Below, piece after piece: positions 43,457-57,423 of a DNA stretch of 64,000 nt. Numbering within the stretch: the stretch's first letter is position 1; each line of letters begins with the position of its first letter. Position numbers and translations under genes: made by a program. The stretch is taken from contig NC_030859.1 of the NCBI RefSeq assembly GCF_000208745.1, positions 14,356,225-14,420,224 on the forward strand. Reading direction: 5' to 3'. Origin of the DNA: Theobroma cacao (Eukaryota; Streptophyta; Magnoliopsida; Malvales; Malvaceae). The notes beneath the pieces are model-generated. The model did no database searches. It was not told the origin of the DNA and saw only the letters and a list, made by a program, of their open reading frames with translations.

Positions 43457-46400
43457 TGTAACACCCCGTACTTTGATATGGTGGCTAATAGAGCTTATTG
43501 AATATCAATTGAGGTTAATTAAAGTGTTTAAGAGTGTTAAGGAGTGAAAGGAATATTTTAGAATAAAATATTTCTTATACAATAAAATAATAATATCTTA
43601 TTGAGGTCGAAGTTGTGGAGTTAAAAAGGTGCTATAGAGCTAAACCGGGGCAAAGTAATATGTTTGGGAGCCTTAAAAGGCAAGAGAAAAATTTTAGAAT
43701 AAAATAATAATTTTTAGATAAAATAATAGTAAAATAATATCGATGTCAAATTGGATATATTACAGGAAATATGTGTGATTTGTACGATTTGTCTAAGTGG
43801 GGGAGTGGAAGTAAGAAAAATTTCGAAGAAAGGAAGCTTTAGTGGGGCTCGCGTGCCTTTATTAAATTAAAGTGAGAAATAGTAAGTATATATTTAAATA
43901 TTATGGTCACACCTTGGTGGAATATGAATTTGATATTTTATTTGTACAAGTGTAAAGGAAGAAAAATATAAGAGAATTGAAATAAAGGAATGATAGGAGG
44001 ACCTAATTAAAAAGAATAAGAAGTTGAGGGGTGAAATTGTAAATAATGAAAAGTTAAGGGGTGAAGTTGAAATTATCAAAAGTTGAAGGTTCAATTTGCA
44101 ATTTATGAAAGGTTTGAAGGACCAAATTATAAAGGATGAAAAGTTTAAAGGGTCAAATGATAAATAAGAAAAAGTTGGACGACTTATGTGTAATTTCTCC
44201 TTTTTAAGCTAAGTGAATATTTAATGTATATATTTGTATTATGGAAACCAAGATGAAATTCAAGTAGGATGCAAGTAAAATGAAATGGCAAGGGAAACCG
44301 TGGTATGGCAAAGATAGCCCATGATATTTAAAGAAAAATGTGTAATCATTATACTTGATTTGATCTAATAAGAAAAAGAAAGAATAAATTTTGTTGCATG
44401 AAATCCTATTGGTTTGAAAAAGGCCAATTAGGATTCAAGAGTGGAAAAATGCATGAAGCTTTATTGGTTTATGGGATGGAAAAGGTTATTGGCAAAGGAA
44501 ATGTGCAAGAAATATTATTGGGTGATAAGGTGGCATTAAAAGAAAATGAAAATGAAATGCATAGAAATACATGTGAAATAAAATACAAATGAAATAAAAG
44601 AATAAAATACCATGTGAACCAATGCATGGGCAAGGCAATCTAACCAAAGGATAAAGGAATGGATAAGGAAACATTGCATGAACAAGCCACCAATGGAAAG
44701 TGGCATTAATAACAAAGAAAGGAAATTGCATGGCATGACATGTGATTAAAGGAAAAATAAGAAAATAGAAAAAGGAAGTGACCTTAGGCAATCCGCCCAT
44801 GTATGAGAAAAATGAGAGATGAAAGCCTTTTCAAGGCTTTTGCCTTGAGAGATCCACCCCATTTGGAAGAGAAATGAAAGGAAAATGGCTTTGTGAGGCT
44901 TTCACCCAAGAAGAGAGAAAGAGTTGAGTGAAAAGGCAAACTAAGTGAGGGCTTTGTTTTGTGGGATTTTAGAGCACCTGTGAGCTCTTTCTCTCTATTT
45001 TCCTATCATCAAGCTTCATTACTTCTAGGAATTCATCCTTTATTGAGAGATATGGGTTAGATCTCATGGTAGCTAAGAAATATCAAGAGAAAAAGAACAT
45101 GGATGATCCACGGGTTCAACCAAGTTATGGTAAGTAGAACTTTGATTTTGGTTATGAATTTCTTGAGGAAATGAGTTGGTAATTGTGTTAGAATGTTTGT
45201 GGCAGCAAAGATCTACAAGATTTGAAAGAAATAGATGCATGCATGTGGGTCAATCTTGGAATGCATGGTGATTTTGAGCTAGATAAGTAATGGGTAAGTG
45301 TTTTAATCTTGAAATCACAAGTGGAAAGGAAAAATGAGATATGTATTAATTGCTTATGCTTGTGGCAGCAATGGTGATTGAGGATGTCAGGAAATTGTGA
45401 ACTATATGTGGAATTTAAGCTAAAATCTGAAGGTAAGCATGCAATGTGAGTACATTATGTTGTATTGGATTTGGATGGTTGAAAGTTCATAGATTACATG
45501 CTAGATTATTGTGAATGATGAGGATGAAAAATATGAAATTGGATTAAGGATTCATTGATTGAAATGCTGCCCATATGTGTGTACAATTAAGTATATTGAG
45601 TTTGATTTGTTGCTAGGAAGTGTATAAGTGAGGAAGGTTTGCCGTGGTGGTGTATCGAAGAGGTACTGGGTGACCGACAAGTAGAATTAGCTAGAGACAC
45701 ACCCGAATCGATAGCAGCTTAGTGTCCCACTATTGTGAGGTGAGTAGAGGGTGCCTATTTCCAAATTTCCATAACTATATAATGATATACGTACAGTAAA
45801 CATTGCTAGTTTTCTTTAAATGCATTTGTGGAAAACATGAGTTGCTAGAAAACGATAGGTGGTATTAAATACTTATTTGTGAAAGATTTATACACTGTTA
45901 TTGTGGAAAGCATGAGCTGATACAAATTCTAGGCAATTATGGATGCCATGACTTTTGAAATTGCTTTAAGTATATGTATATAAGCTATATATGTAATGGG
46001 TTTTAGAAATCGAGAAACAAGCTCTTTACTATGGTTTGTGTCAAAATGTGCCTTACTTGTTTTTGTGATGTGCATTCATGAATAAGCTTTGTGTTCACCA
46101 TGCTTGACTTAATGTCTAAACCTCATGCAAAGGTTTTATGTCTTGAATTCTTACAAATGGATTTATATCATTGTCGAGATTTGTTTTTAAAATGGATTTA
46201 AAATGACTTTTTGAGAACCCAATTTGCTTTTAAACGGTATTATCAAATCGGGAGATTCAAGAGTAGGTCGAATGTCACATCGGGATAGTGTGACCTTTGT
46301 GTATAAGTAAGCCCTAGCTAGAGAACCTTTGAGTCACCGACGGTTGTTAGACGTGGCTGGGGCCACGGTCTGTGATGTATATACGTGGTAAGCCCATAGG

Positions 46401-47388
46401 TTGATATATGTGGCTAGACCTTAAGTTGATATACGTGGTTGCGACCATATGATTTCTCTGATGTCGGCCAACATCGTTGAGATTGCCATGGCTGTGAGAA
46501 TTCGGTGGAGCGAGGCTCCCGAATGTTATTACGTGGAAATGGGTCCATGAGTTGATTACTACGATTACCTACTCGAAAGTGATATCTCTTTGGGTTTTCG
46601 AACATGTATTCTTTCGCATGGTGAGAATTACAAGTTTTTCCTCAGCTCTCTTATTTATACGATGACTTTGTATTTAATGTCTCGAGGATGAGATGATTTA
46701 TGAACTTGTGTAAAAGCTTTGATAATGTTTGACTTCATGGAAGTGTGCATGCTTATGTTAGTTCGATTTTAAGTAAAGGACATTAAATGATTTTGACTAT
46801 AAAAATCTTTCACTCACACTGGCTTTGTACAATGATTATTAAATGATTACTTTGCATTAAAATTCTTGGTTTTATATGTAAGGCATAAATGTTCCATTTG
46901 CTTTTAAAGGGTTTATATATTCATATGTTTTTAATATTCAAATTTTCTATCTTTGGCTTGTTTCCCATCTACATCTTGCTCATTGAGCCGATGATCACTG
47001 AGTTTGTGAGACTCACCCCTTTATCTCCCTTTTGCAGATAGTGATCAGCTAGCATGCTTTTCATCGACATATTATGGTCCACTACGATATAGGTAAAGGC
47101 ATCTTCTAGTACCCTATTTCGAGTCGCTCCGCTGTTAGAGGTCGGGTCATTTATATTATATTTTGTTCCGGAAGTAAACAATTGCATAGAATGTAAACAT
47201 ATCTTTGTATGATAATGAAACATAATGTATAGAGAGAATTTACTATTAATGAAATTGTGATGATTATGAGATTTCTAACGGACATGTTATGATTTGACAA
47301 AATGATAATTGTGAAGGCTTGTTTGGGATTTGGCGGGTTGTCCTGCAAGTCTCAAACGTCGGTAATGATCAGGAAAAGGGTAGTTACA
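43457..47388 (+). mobile_element. LTR of a Tekay/Del-like Ty3/gypsy element (element A, 5' LTR, 3.9 kb)
   Basis: It begins TGTAACACCCCGTAC and ends GGTAGTTACA, directly followed by a primer-binding site. 44020-44175 is a tandem run of about six roughly 30-bp units (AAGTTAAGGGGTGAAGTTG-like). Near 47010-47040 is the block GAGACTCACC...CTTTTGCAGAT, a form of which recurs in the other Tekay-type LTRs here. No matching 3' LTR is in the window: the LTR at 57237 belongs to another family. Confidence 0.75.
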
Positions 47389-47392
47389 GACT

Positions 47393-47404
47393 TGGTATCA
47401 AAGC
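47393..47404 (+). promoter_or_regulatory. primer-binding site, element A
   Basis: TGGTATCAAAGC lies 4 bp after the LTR end. It matches the tRNA-iMet-complementary TGGTATCAGAGC with one difference. Confidence 0.8.
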
Positions 47405-48119
47405 CTAAGTTTAGTCAAGTCCTAGGAATCCTTAAATCGGTCAGCGGAGTTATCGGAGTTAGTGTAGAGTCTTGTTTATGGTTTTTGACTGCAGCACAAG
47501 TCATAGACAGGAGGCTATATAAACTTCTATTCCTTGTAACCTACTTTTTTATTAACATCATGTAAAGATCATAAGTAGTGTCATCGTACGGGTTTGAGAT
47601 GCCACCCAACACACGAGCCATTGTTGGAAAGATCTTAAAGCAAAATGTTCCTAATGAAAGGTTAATGTAATGACATATCCATCCGACTAAGGATACAAGA
47701 AGGTGGAATAGGACTAATAGGTCCGTAATAGCTTATTAATCTGGTGAAGCTATAACTTTAACCCATGACTATTGATGGGAAGAAATTGGATTACATTGGA
47801 CTATTATTAAGGTCAATATAAAGAAGCACGTATGGTATTGGCAATAAGGAGCGTCCCTTTAGTAGAATGAATAATGATTGTGGTGATTCACTTGAGGCTT
47901 ATAAATTTGAGTATAGAAGGAGGTGTAAACCAATACTCATGTGCATGGAGGTAAATACACTATGTTAATTGTGCTTGGCCATTTTTGTATGTAAGACCAT
48001 GATCAATCGACATTGTTGTTCAACTTTGTACCAGTTGGTTAGTTATTGTTTCTGCATGGTGATAGATTATTGAGCTTGCCATGTAGGAGACTCCCACAGA
48101 TACTATAGATAGACCATAA
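47405..48119 (+). other. 5' leader of element A
   Basis: Untranslated leader. A stretch at about 47460-47515 (TAGAGTCTTGTTTATGG then GACTGCAGCAC and ATAGACAGGAGGCT) recurs inverted at about 49605-49690. This shows that the next inserted fragment derives from a related element. Confidence 0.55.
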
Positions 48120-49590
48120 ATGCCCACTATTAAGGGTCGTGGCAAACGTGGTAAACTTGCAAGTTCAGTAAGGGTGGAGACACCTATTTATGATTATATG
48201 GAGGATCAAGCTCTAGAGGTTGAGATGGGACGCCTAGCTAGGGGTGTGACCCTTGAATAGATAGTGGCGGTATGCATGACTTTAGCTAGACTATAAGAGT
48301 CATCGCCTAAGAGATGTTAGGGCAAAGACATCATGGTGAGGGTTTGTTTACAGTGCAGGCATCCCCTAGTTCCCAAGGTTAAGATGACCTATAGTAGTTT
48401 GAGACAATGAGAGGCAGCTTGAATTTTTCTCTGCCTAATTTCTTGAGGTTAAAACCTCTTTTTTTCGTGGGGTTCGATGCATCGAAGAAGCCCCAAGCAT
48501 TTTGGATGGTATAGATAAGATTTGCACTACTGCAAGATGTTCTGGTACTTGAGCTATGGAATTAGTTAGGTTTTGATTGGAGGATGTGGCCTAAGAATGG
48601 TGTGTATATTTACACAAGGGTAGGCCAACTGGTGCTACTCTGCTTACTTGGGATGAGTTCAGTACTAAATTTTTGAATCACTTTTTGCTCCTTAGTGTAC
48701 GACATGCTATAGCTTAAGAGTATGAGTCACTGGTGTAGACTTTGAGGATGATGGTGGCAGAGTATTATGTAAAGTTTAATTAGTTGGCTTGATATGCACC
48801 ATATTTTATCACCCCGGAGGAGATGAAGATTAAGAGATTTGTGGATGGTTTAGTGGAGCCTTTGTTTAAGGGAGTGACTTCCCCAAAGTTTGATTCCTAT
48901 ACCTCAACCATGGGCTATAACCTTTGTTTAAGCAAGATTAAGAGAAATAAGGACTGTTGAGACTAGAGTTGTTAGAGATAGGTTTAAGAAGGCCAAGATT
49001 GAGAGTCACAAAGATTCTAAGGGTGGTGGGGGATCCTTTTCCACAAGACAACTTAGAGATACTTAATCTTCCCGTCAAGGGAATAGTTCTGGTAGTAGCG
49101 ATTGTAAACATGACAAAAGGGATGGTAGGCCACTGAAATAGCGGAGTTTAGGGTAGGATCATCGGTCCCCTCCATTATGATTTACTTATAATAAGAAGCA
49201 CAGAGGTTAGTGCTAAAAGGGTACCCTACCTTGTTATGGTTATGGTTTTTCCTAGGCATGTGATAAGGAACTACCTTAAAGTTGACAATTAGAAGGACTT
49301 ACTCGACCAACTATAACGTTTGCTTTTATTGTCGCATAATTGATTTAAGGTGCCAAAGAAATTAGGGGTAGGGGTACTAGTAATATTGCTCGGGTAGAGC
49401 ATCAAGGTCTAAAGCTTAGGAACAGCTAGTCGAGGACAAGCTAGAGTTTATGCATTGACCCTATAGTATGCATAAGCATCCAACGTAGTTGTCACAAGTA
49501 TACTACCCCATTTGTTTTATTGATGTACATGCTTGGTATGACCCTAGTGCTACATATTCATTTGTTTCCCTATATTTAGGATTACACTAG
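48120..49590 (+). pseudogene. gag and start of protease, element A (decayed)
   Basis: ATG at 48120 opens M-P-T-I-K-G-R-G-K-R. About 48640-48930 encodes the gag core in Tekay style (L-T-W-D-E-F, Y-A-P-Y-F-I-T-P-E-E-M-K-I-K-R-F-V-D-G-L). A degraded zinc knuckle (C-Y-G-Y-G-F-S then A-C-D) lies near 49225-49270. The protease active-site region reads D-P-S-A-T-Y-S-F-V-S at about 49535. Stops are frequent (TAG/TAA for Gln and Trp). The frame is cut at about 49590 by the next element. Confidence 0.7.
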
Positions 49591-51145
49591 GTGGTTTCCC
49601 AAGCTAAAGAGTCTACGCAGCCTCCTGTCTATAATCGGTGCTGCAGTCACTGACTATAAACAAGATTCTACGTCAACTCCACTATTTCGCTGTTTACCAC
49701 AATTAGCCAAGGTAAATTTTTTATCACAGATGCATGATCTGGATACTGACCCCAACATATCTATATTATCTATGTGATATGCCACAATTATCCCTTAGGG
49801 CATATTTCACTACCAATATTCACATATCTTTACCATGATAATTTCTCGAATAAATTAAACTTGTGGGGGAAAACATACTTTACAATTTATAGTTCCCTCT
49901 ATAAGCATCTCCAAAAATCCTCATGTCCTATGTCCCACCTTAGGACAGTCTTCCCATATGGTTCAATAGATCACAACTTCATCACACGCCTAATGATTCA
50001 TTATTTATAGTATCCTACTGTTCTCATAGTCATAACCGATTATATTTCTCATCTTATAATTTTACGGTATCACCTTTTAATTCCCTCCATACTCAAATTT
50101 ATAATCTTTGACTTAATCCCGTTAACTGGTGATCAATTCATAGTACTGCAAGGTTTAATCGTTATTAAATCTAATAATTGCTAGAACCATTAATGGCTTC
50201 CTATTTCAACCTTCAGTACTTATTTAAAATAATCGATCTTACCATTAAGATAATTATTCATCCTCAATACTTATATTACTAATCTACCTTTGTCATACTA
50301 AAAGATTTTTATACTCCTTCTGTCATTTAAACAACTACTCCATCATCTGTTTATATTATACAAGACAAAAGTCAACTCTTAAGCCTTTTATACAGGAGAT
50401 TATTATCCTTCTTATACTACATCTGCCTAGGATTACAGTATTACAAGCTTCAACAAGGCACTAAACATTTTTAGGATCATTATCATCCTGATCCTTTTTC
50501 GAGTCCGTTTCAAGTTTTCCCTTTTTCTTCTCTTGCCATTTACTTATATTGCTCCCACAGCCTGGGGGAGAATGTCTAACGACTGATGTCGATGCTTTCC
50601 CATTATAATATTCTTATTCTGCTATCCTTATTTTCTTCCTCCCTTTATCATATTCCTCAATTCCTTTTAAGAGAAAGTTTCTCATGCTTTGATTTATGTC
50701 ATTACTATCAACACTCTCATAGTCTCACTATTACTAGGACTTTCCCTCATTTTAACTTTCGCTCCCAAATCTGATGGAGCCCAATTAGTAGGTACTCTAA
50801 GTGGATCTCCTTCTAGATTATTAAGTTCAGGACATCATCAGCTTTCAGTAGTGAAATCTGTTGGTCTCTCACTAACACTCTGTGAAATATCAGAATCACT
50901 GTCCCCCCTAGACATGATAAGTGTAATCCAACACACTTCAAAACCTATATGAAATCAAACGACAATCACTTAATCTCTTATACACCCTGAAAACAAATAG
51001 ATCTCTATATGCAGACTCATGTATTCTAATCGTCTTAACTTAACTCGGGCCACGTAGTGTCAGTGCGGATTTCTTAAAACAACTTTAAAATAAAAAACTT
51101 TTAAATCCAAAACTTTAAAATCCAAATCTCTGATATTTAAACCAT
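49591..51145 (-). mobile_element. internal fragment of minus-strand LTR element C
   Basis: Sequence between the insertion point in the protease of element A and the PBS of element C. It carries no recognisable protein frames. 49591-49700 is an inverted match to an element-A-type leader. No 3' LTR of element C is found, so C is truncated or rearranged on this side. Confidence 0.45.
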
Positions 51146-51157
51146 GCTCTGATACCA
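51146..51157 (-). promoter_or_regulatory. primer-binding site, element C
   Basis: The minus strand reads TGGTATCAGAGC, a perfect tRNA-iMet-type primer-binding site, 7 bp inside the LTR end. Confidence 0.85.
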
Positions 51158-51164
51158 ACTTAAT

Positions 51165-53917
51165 TGTCACGATCCGGAACTCCCATCGGGCCCATGACAA
51201 CCGCTGCGACGTCTCGATAGGCACTCATTACTCGGAATGCTGATCGGAACCCCGTAAGGCTTAGCATCAGCTTCCGCATCTCCCCGGTGAGCGACAGTTA
51301 TTAAATCTCGCATTTTAAGAAATCATAAGTCGTTTCTAAATCAAAACAATAAAATGTTATTTTCTAGCTCACAAGGTCAATTTCGTCATTTTTTTTTGAA
51401 AATACCGAAACCCGCCAAAAACATGGTGTAAAAGCTAAATATATTAGTACGTATTTTAAAGCAGATAATTGAAGTATAAAATTACTTTTACAGTGACACG
51501 TGGACCCACATCTAACCAAAATGCATCGAAAGCTGAAAACCTACAGCTTTTGCCGATTCAAGTCCAAATAAAGGTCCTTGTCAAAGTCAGCTAACTATGG
51601 AATTCCCCGAGCCTGAAATGTGAGGAAATGAGGGTGGTGAGATTATAAAATCTTAGTGAATAAACAACACCATCTAAACTATCTAAAGGTGAGTAAATGG
51701 AGACAAATTAAAATATTCTTTTCCAATATATGTTTCATAACATGAATATTCAGTTTACTCAATTAATAAACATGGCTTATATATCTCACAAAACTTGGCT
51801 CTTGCCAAAAATCATTCACGGGGATGCCTTGGCCTAGGCATCTGACCGAGACTACCAAAGTTGTTAAATGTCTTTACATCCGAAATTCTAGCCATGCCTT
51901 GGCGTTTGCTGAGTCTCACTCTCACGCGGTGGTCCATGTGAAGTGCACTCAAATTTTTACCTCTAGAGAAACCCTCCGCACAGCTCTTCGATCGAGGTAA
52001 GGTGTATTTGATTCTGTGCCCCCTTTCTTAGGCTGGTCCACAGAACCTCCACTACAGGGATTATGGATTATTTTATCTACCACCTGATTTATAAAATCTT
52101 TATTTGCATGACATAGCAATTTATCGCAATCTAGCCTCTCAAGGCTGAATACATAGTATATATAATTTTGATACAAATATCGACTTTGCCATTCATGCTC
52201 ACATATTACTATAAGCCATATAATTTAAAACACAATTTATAACACAAGCAGGCTGTCTCCAATTACTCTATTTTCAAAACGCGTATTCAATTTTCTAGAA
52301 AATTTATAAAATCATTTTATAAAATTATAATTTCTCCTAAAACATAGCAATTTACCATTTAAACCCTTTTTTATAAAATCACACAATTGTATAAAACTAC
52401 TCTAGATAATTAAGACGATAATAAGTTTACTCACAGTTCTGGGAGTTGATGTAATCCTAATCCCAGTCTTCAAGTACAATCTCTGTACTTTTACCAATGT
52501 AATTTGCTCACCACCTATCCATAATGTACTATACATAATTCACCACATTAATGCTTGACCATTATAAAATCAATTCAGGCTTGGTGTATATGCATGATAT
52601 GATATGCAACTTATCCGACTACCGCTTAAATGCGGTGTTGACCTATTTCGATCTATTACCCGATTAAATGATAATTATGTCCGATTTGGCTCCAAATTGC
52701 TCTATTTCATTTCTAATATATCAATTCACTAAATACAATTCCAATAATCTAAAATTCAGCCTAACAACCCTCACAATTCTTCTTGAAAATTTCGGCCATT
52801 GTGGTGCGCTATCACTAAAAATTTTTCCATTCCATTTTCTCACTATAAATCATCATTTCATCAATTTTTCAACCAATTCACTTGATCACAAAATCAATTC
52901 ATTACTTCTACACTTCACATAGGGTTCGGCCATTGAAGGTTCATGGGGAAAATGGATTCTTTTCTTGTTGTTTTGTTTCTAAACATGCTTAACTAACTCT
53001 AAGCACCAACATAACTCAAAATCAAACAATTCCAACATCATTTCTCTCACCAAACCCATTCGGCCAGCCAAGATTTCCCCATGAAAACATACAATCCAAC
53101 CATGAAAATTAAGGAGAAATGCATGGGTAAGGTAAATCACTAGCAAAATCAAAGAAATTTTACCTTTGCTTGATCAAATCCTTGAATTCCAACACTTTCT
53201 CTTTGATTTTCCCCACCTAGGGTTTGTTCTTCCTTGGTTTCTCTTCTCTTCTGGTTTGGCCGACCACTATGGGAGAAATGGGCTGGTTTTTTTGCCTTTT
53301 TATAAAGAAACAATAAAATAATAAAAGCATGACACATGGCATTTCCTTATTGGTTTAAATTTTAAATATTTGACTTTTAATTCTTTAATTCTCCACCACA
53401 CATTTCTCATGTTTATCCATTTCCATGATGAATAAAATCCCTTGGTCTTGATAAGTGTCGGGGGTGAAAATTTACCTATTTACCCATCGAGGCGGTAAAA
53501 TTACTGTTTTGTCCTTATACTCCAAAAATATAAAAATTACGACTTTTTCACTTATCAACCTCAAATTATACTCCAATAAGTCAAATGTGATCAATCTTGA
53601 TAAAAAACTTCTTCCAATATTCCAATTTTATCCTCAAGTGGCAAATTTACCATTTTACCCCTAGATAGTGAAAGTTTCGATTTGACTCCAAATTGATCCT
53701 CGAACTCCAAATCACCATATTAAATCATTCCTGGACTGTAAAATTTTTAATTTCACCCTTAAATCCCTATTTGACTAGTTCGAGGCTTAGATCAACTTTA
53801 TTATACCTATAAGTACAGTACCGACTTTTATCGATTTTTCGGGGCTCTCCTTGTATGTAAACATGCTATCTATCGCATGTATGTTATGACAAGTATTTTA
53901 TAAAGTCGGGCTTTACA
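51165..53917 (-). mobile_element. 5' LTR of minus-strand Ty3/gypsy element C (2.75 kb)
   Basis: On the minus strand it begins TGTAAAGCCCGACTTT (53917 inward) and ends ATCGTGACA at 51165, next to the PBS. It is AT-rich with a GC-rich U5 end (about 51170-51300). Right of it the interrupted Ty3/gypsy protease frame resumes at once (G-L-V-V-T-T-P-L). No target duplication could be matched at the left edge. Confidence 0.75.
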
Positions 53918-56900
53918 AAGGTTTAGTGGTAACCACACCTTTGAGGGAGGGGTTTATTGCCGAGTATGAGTACAGAGCTTGTGTGGTCCAAGTTAAGGAT
54001 GACACTTAAGCAAATTTAGTGGTGTTGGATATGCTTGATTTGGATGTGATTCTTGGGATGGATTAGTTATCCCCTAACTATGCTAGTGTGGATTATCACT
54101 ACAAAAAGGTGAAATTTGAGTACCTTGAAGAGAAACCATTCTATATTCAGGGAGATCGTAGTACAGTGTCGAATAGCATAGTGTCAGCCATGACTACTAG
54201 TAGGTTCATGAAACATGGATGCCAAGGAGTTTTGGTAGTAGTTTTGGACACCTAGGTGGATGTGGGTAATGTGGAAAATGTGCAAATTTTGGGAGAGTAT
54301 GTTGATGTGTTCTCGGAGGAGTTACTTGAATTACCTCTAGAAAGTGAAATAGAGTTCTGTATTGAGTTGGTGTAGGATACCAATCCACTATCTATCCCAC
54401 CATACTAAATGGCACCGATAGAGCTCAATGAGCTCAAGGACTAATTAAAGGACTTGTTAGACAAGGGTTTCATACGCATTACTATTTCACCATGGGGTAC
54501 ACCGATATCATTTGTGAAGAAGAAAGATGCATTGATGAGACTTTGTATCAACTACAAGCAATTAAACAAAGTGACCATCAAGAACAAGTGCCCTCTCCCA
54601 TATATTGATGGCTTGTTCGTTTAGTTGCAAGGGGCCAAGTGTTTTTTTAAGATTGATCTACAATCGAGGTTCCACCAGTTGAGGATTAGAGGTGGTGACA
54701 TACCCAAGATTGCTTTTTGCATGAGGTATGGTCATTATGAGTTTTTGGTTATGTCATTTGGTTTGACTAATTCCTTTGAAGCTTTAATGGATATGATGAA
54801 CAAGGTGTTTAGACCACACTTGGATAAGTTTGTGGTTGTATTCATTGATGATATCTTAGTGTACTTAAGGAGTTGAGAAGAACATAAGCAACATTTAAAG
54901 ATTGTGCAATAAACCTTGAGGGAGCATCAATTGTATGCCAAGTTCTCCAAATGTGAATTTTGGTTGGATAATGTTAACTTCTTGGGTCACATATTATCTA
55001 AAGACGGTGTGATGGTAGACCTAAAGAAGATTGAGGTCATGGAGAAATGGAGAAATGACCAAGGCCTACTTCAAAAACTAAGATATGGAGTTTTTTGGGG
55101 TTAGCCAGATATTATAGGAGATTTGTTAAGGATTTCTCCAAGATCACTACTTTTGTGACTAAGTTGACACAAAAAGGTGTTAAATTCAAGTGGTTGAAAG
55201 CATGTGAGAAAAGCTTTGAGAAGCTCAAGACTTGTTTTACCATAGTTCCGGTGTTGAGTTTGTCTTATGGTATAAGGGGTTATACAGTTTATTACGACAC
55301 ATCACAAGTAGGACTTGGGTGTGTTTTAATGCAACATGGCAATGTGATTACGTATGTCTCAATTGCTCAATAAGCATGAGAAGAATTACCCCACAAATGA
55401 TTTGGATATGGTAACCATAGTTTTTGCCTTAAAAATATGGAAGCACTACTCATATAGTGAGACTTGTGAGATTTACACGGATCACAAGAGTTTCAAGTAT
55501 ATTTTTGAGCAGAGAGATCTAAATCTTAGGCAATGTTAATGGATGGAGTTGCTAAAGGATTATGATTGCACCATAATGTATCACCCTAGCAAAGCCAATG
55601 TGGTGGTGGATGATTTGAGTCAAAAATTAATAGGGAGTTTAGCTCACATCTTAGTTGAGATGAGATCATTAGTGCAAGGTATGCATGAGTTGGGTGATAT
55701 AGGCATTTGATTTGAGGTTGATGATATTGAGGCATTGTTAGCCCACTTTAGGGTAAGACCGATGTTGATGGATCGCATCAAGAAAGCCCAAGACAAGTAT
55801 GATTTTGTGGCTAAGGCTTTAGAGGATCCTCAAGGGAGGAAATGATGATTATTTACTAAAGGCATTAATGGATTACTTAGATATGGATCTAGAATTTATG
55901 TGTCGGATAGTAATGATTTGAGACGGGAGATCTTAGAGGAAGCCCACGTGGTTGCATAAGTTGTTCATCTTGGCACCACTTGAATGTACCATGACTTGAG
56001 AGAGATTTACTAGTGGGAAAGCCTTAAGAGGGATGTGGCGAAGTTCATAGCCAAGTGTCTAGTGTGCCAACAAGTAAGGCAGAGCATCAGAGACCTGCTG
56101 GATTATTACAACTTTTAGCAGTTCCTGAGTGGAAGTGGAAACATATTTCCATAGATTCTGTGACTGGATTACCATGTAAGAGTAAGGGGTATGATTTTGT
56201 TTGGGTGATTTGTGGATAGAATGATTAAGTCTACTCATTTCTTGCTAGTGAAAACCACTTATGGAGCTGCACAATATGCTAGGTTGTACATTGATGAGAT
56301 AGTGCATGGAGTTTTAGTCATTGTAGTGTCAGATCAGGGCACATAGTTTATTAATGGACTTTGAGGTAAAGTTCAAGAGGCTTTGGGGACAAAGTTGAAT
56401 TTTAGCATTGCTTTTCACCCTCAAACAAATGGATAATCTAAGAGGACTATTCAGAAACTAGAGGATATGTTGAGAGTATGTGTCGTAAACTATGGAGTTG
56501 CTTGGGATTGACATTTGCCATTGATGGAGTTTACCCACAATAATAGCTTTCAATCTAATATCCAGATAGCGTTTTATAAGCCTTTGTCCAAGCAGAGATG
56601 TAGCTCACCCATATGTTTTTTAGACGTTGGTGAAAGGAAACTACTTGGATTGAAAATAGTTCAAGAGACCACTAATAAGAAACAGTTGATTAGAGAGAAG
56701 ATGCTAACGACACAGAGTCATCAAAAGTTATATGCCAACCATAAACATAGAGAATTTGAGTTTAAGGTTGGTAATCAAGTATTCTTGAGAGTTTTGTCAC
56801 ACAAGAGCATTATAAGGTTTGGCAAGAAGGACAAGCCAAGCTAAAGGTATATTGGACCATTCAAGATTCTTGAAAGAGTTGGCACTATAACTTATCGATT

Positions 56901-57220
56901 AGCACTTTCATTGGATCTTGCTAATGTCCACCCAGTGTTTTTTATTTCAGTATTACAAAAATACCAACTAGATCCATCATATATAATTCAGCATGAGTCC
57001 TTACAGCTAGAAGATGATTTGAGCTATGAAGAACTCCCGATAGCCATTCTAGATAGGCAAGTGAAGAAGTTACACTTTAAGGAAGTGGCATTGGTTAAGG
57101 TAAATTGATGGGACTACTTAAGCGAAGAGGTAACTTAGGAAGCCAAGGATGATATGTGAGCAAGATATTAACACTTGTTCAACGAAGGTTAATATGTTAT
57201 TTAAATTTGAGGATGAATTT
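53918..57220 (+). pseudogene. pol of a Tekay/Del-like Ty3/gypsy element (element B), decayed
   Basis: In order: the protease end (V-I-L-G-M-D then a stop for Trp, at about 54050-54065), RT ([12 protein letters not shown]; catalytic F-I-D-D-I-L-V-Y at 54841-54864), and RNase H (about 55285-55640; Y-Y-D-T-S, then Y-T-D-H-K-S). Then the integrase zinc finger (C-L-V-C, about 56060), a degraded catalytic core (56130-56560), and the C-terminus with H-P-V-F-F-I-S-V-L and an I-L-D-R-Q-V-K-K-L chromodomain-like tail (56920-57110). Mostly one frame, with many stops and a frame change around 55095-55373. The family follows from the IDDILVY motif and the tail. Confidence 0.8.
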
Positions 57221-57236
57221 TTATAAAGGCGAAGAA
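57221..57236 (+). promoter_or_regulatory. polypurine tract region, element B
   Basis: TTATAAAGGCGAAGAA abuts the LTR start TGTGAAATCCC. This resembles the T-then-purine tract before 3' LTRs of Tekay-type elements, with decay. Confidence 0.55.
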
Positions 57237-57423
57237 TGTGAAATCCCACTATAATATAAAATGCTAAGTTAAGAAATCCTTAGGTAAGCATGATAATTTT
57301 GTGTTTGGAACATTCAAACTAAGTTTTAATGTTGGAAAAATTCAAGTTTTGATGCATTAAGATGATTTGATAAGTTTGGTGTGAAAATGAGTCCAATTAG
57401 ACATGTTTCTAAGGTTTATTTTT

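Noticed and set aside
44398..44800. Short frames inside LTR A
   Set aside because: LTR sequence. Frames are short, overlap on both strands and lack domains.
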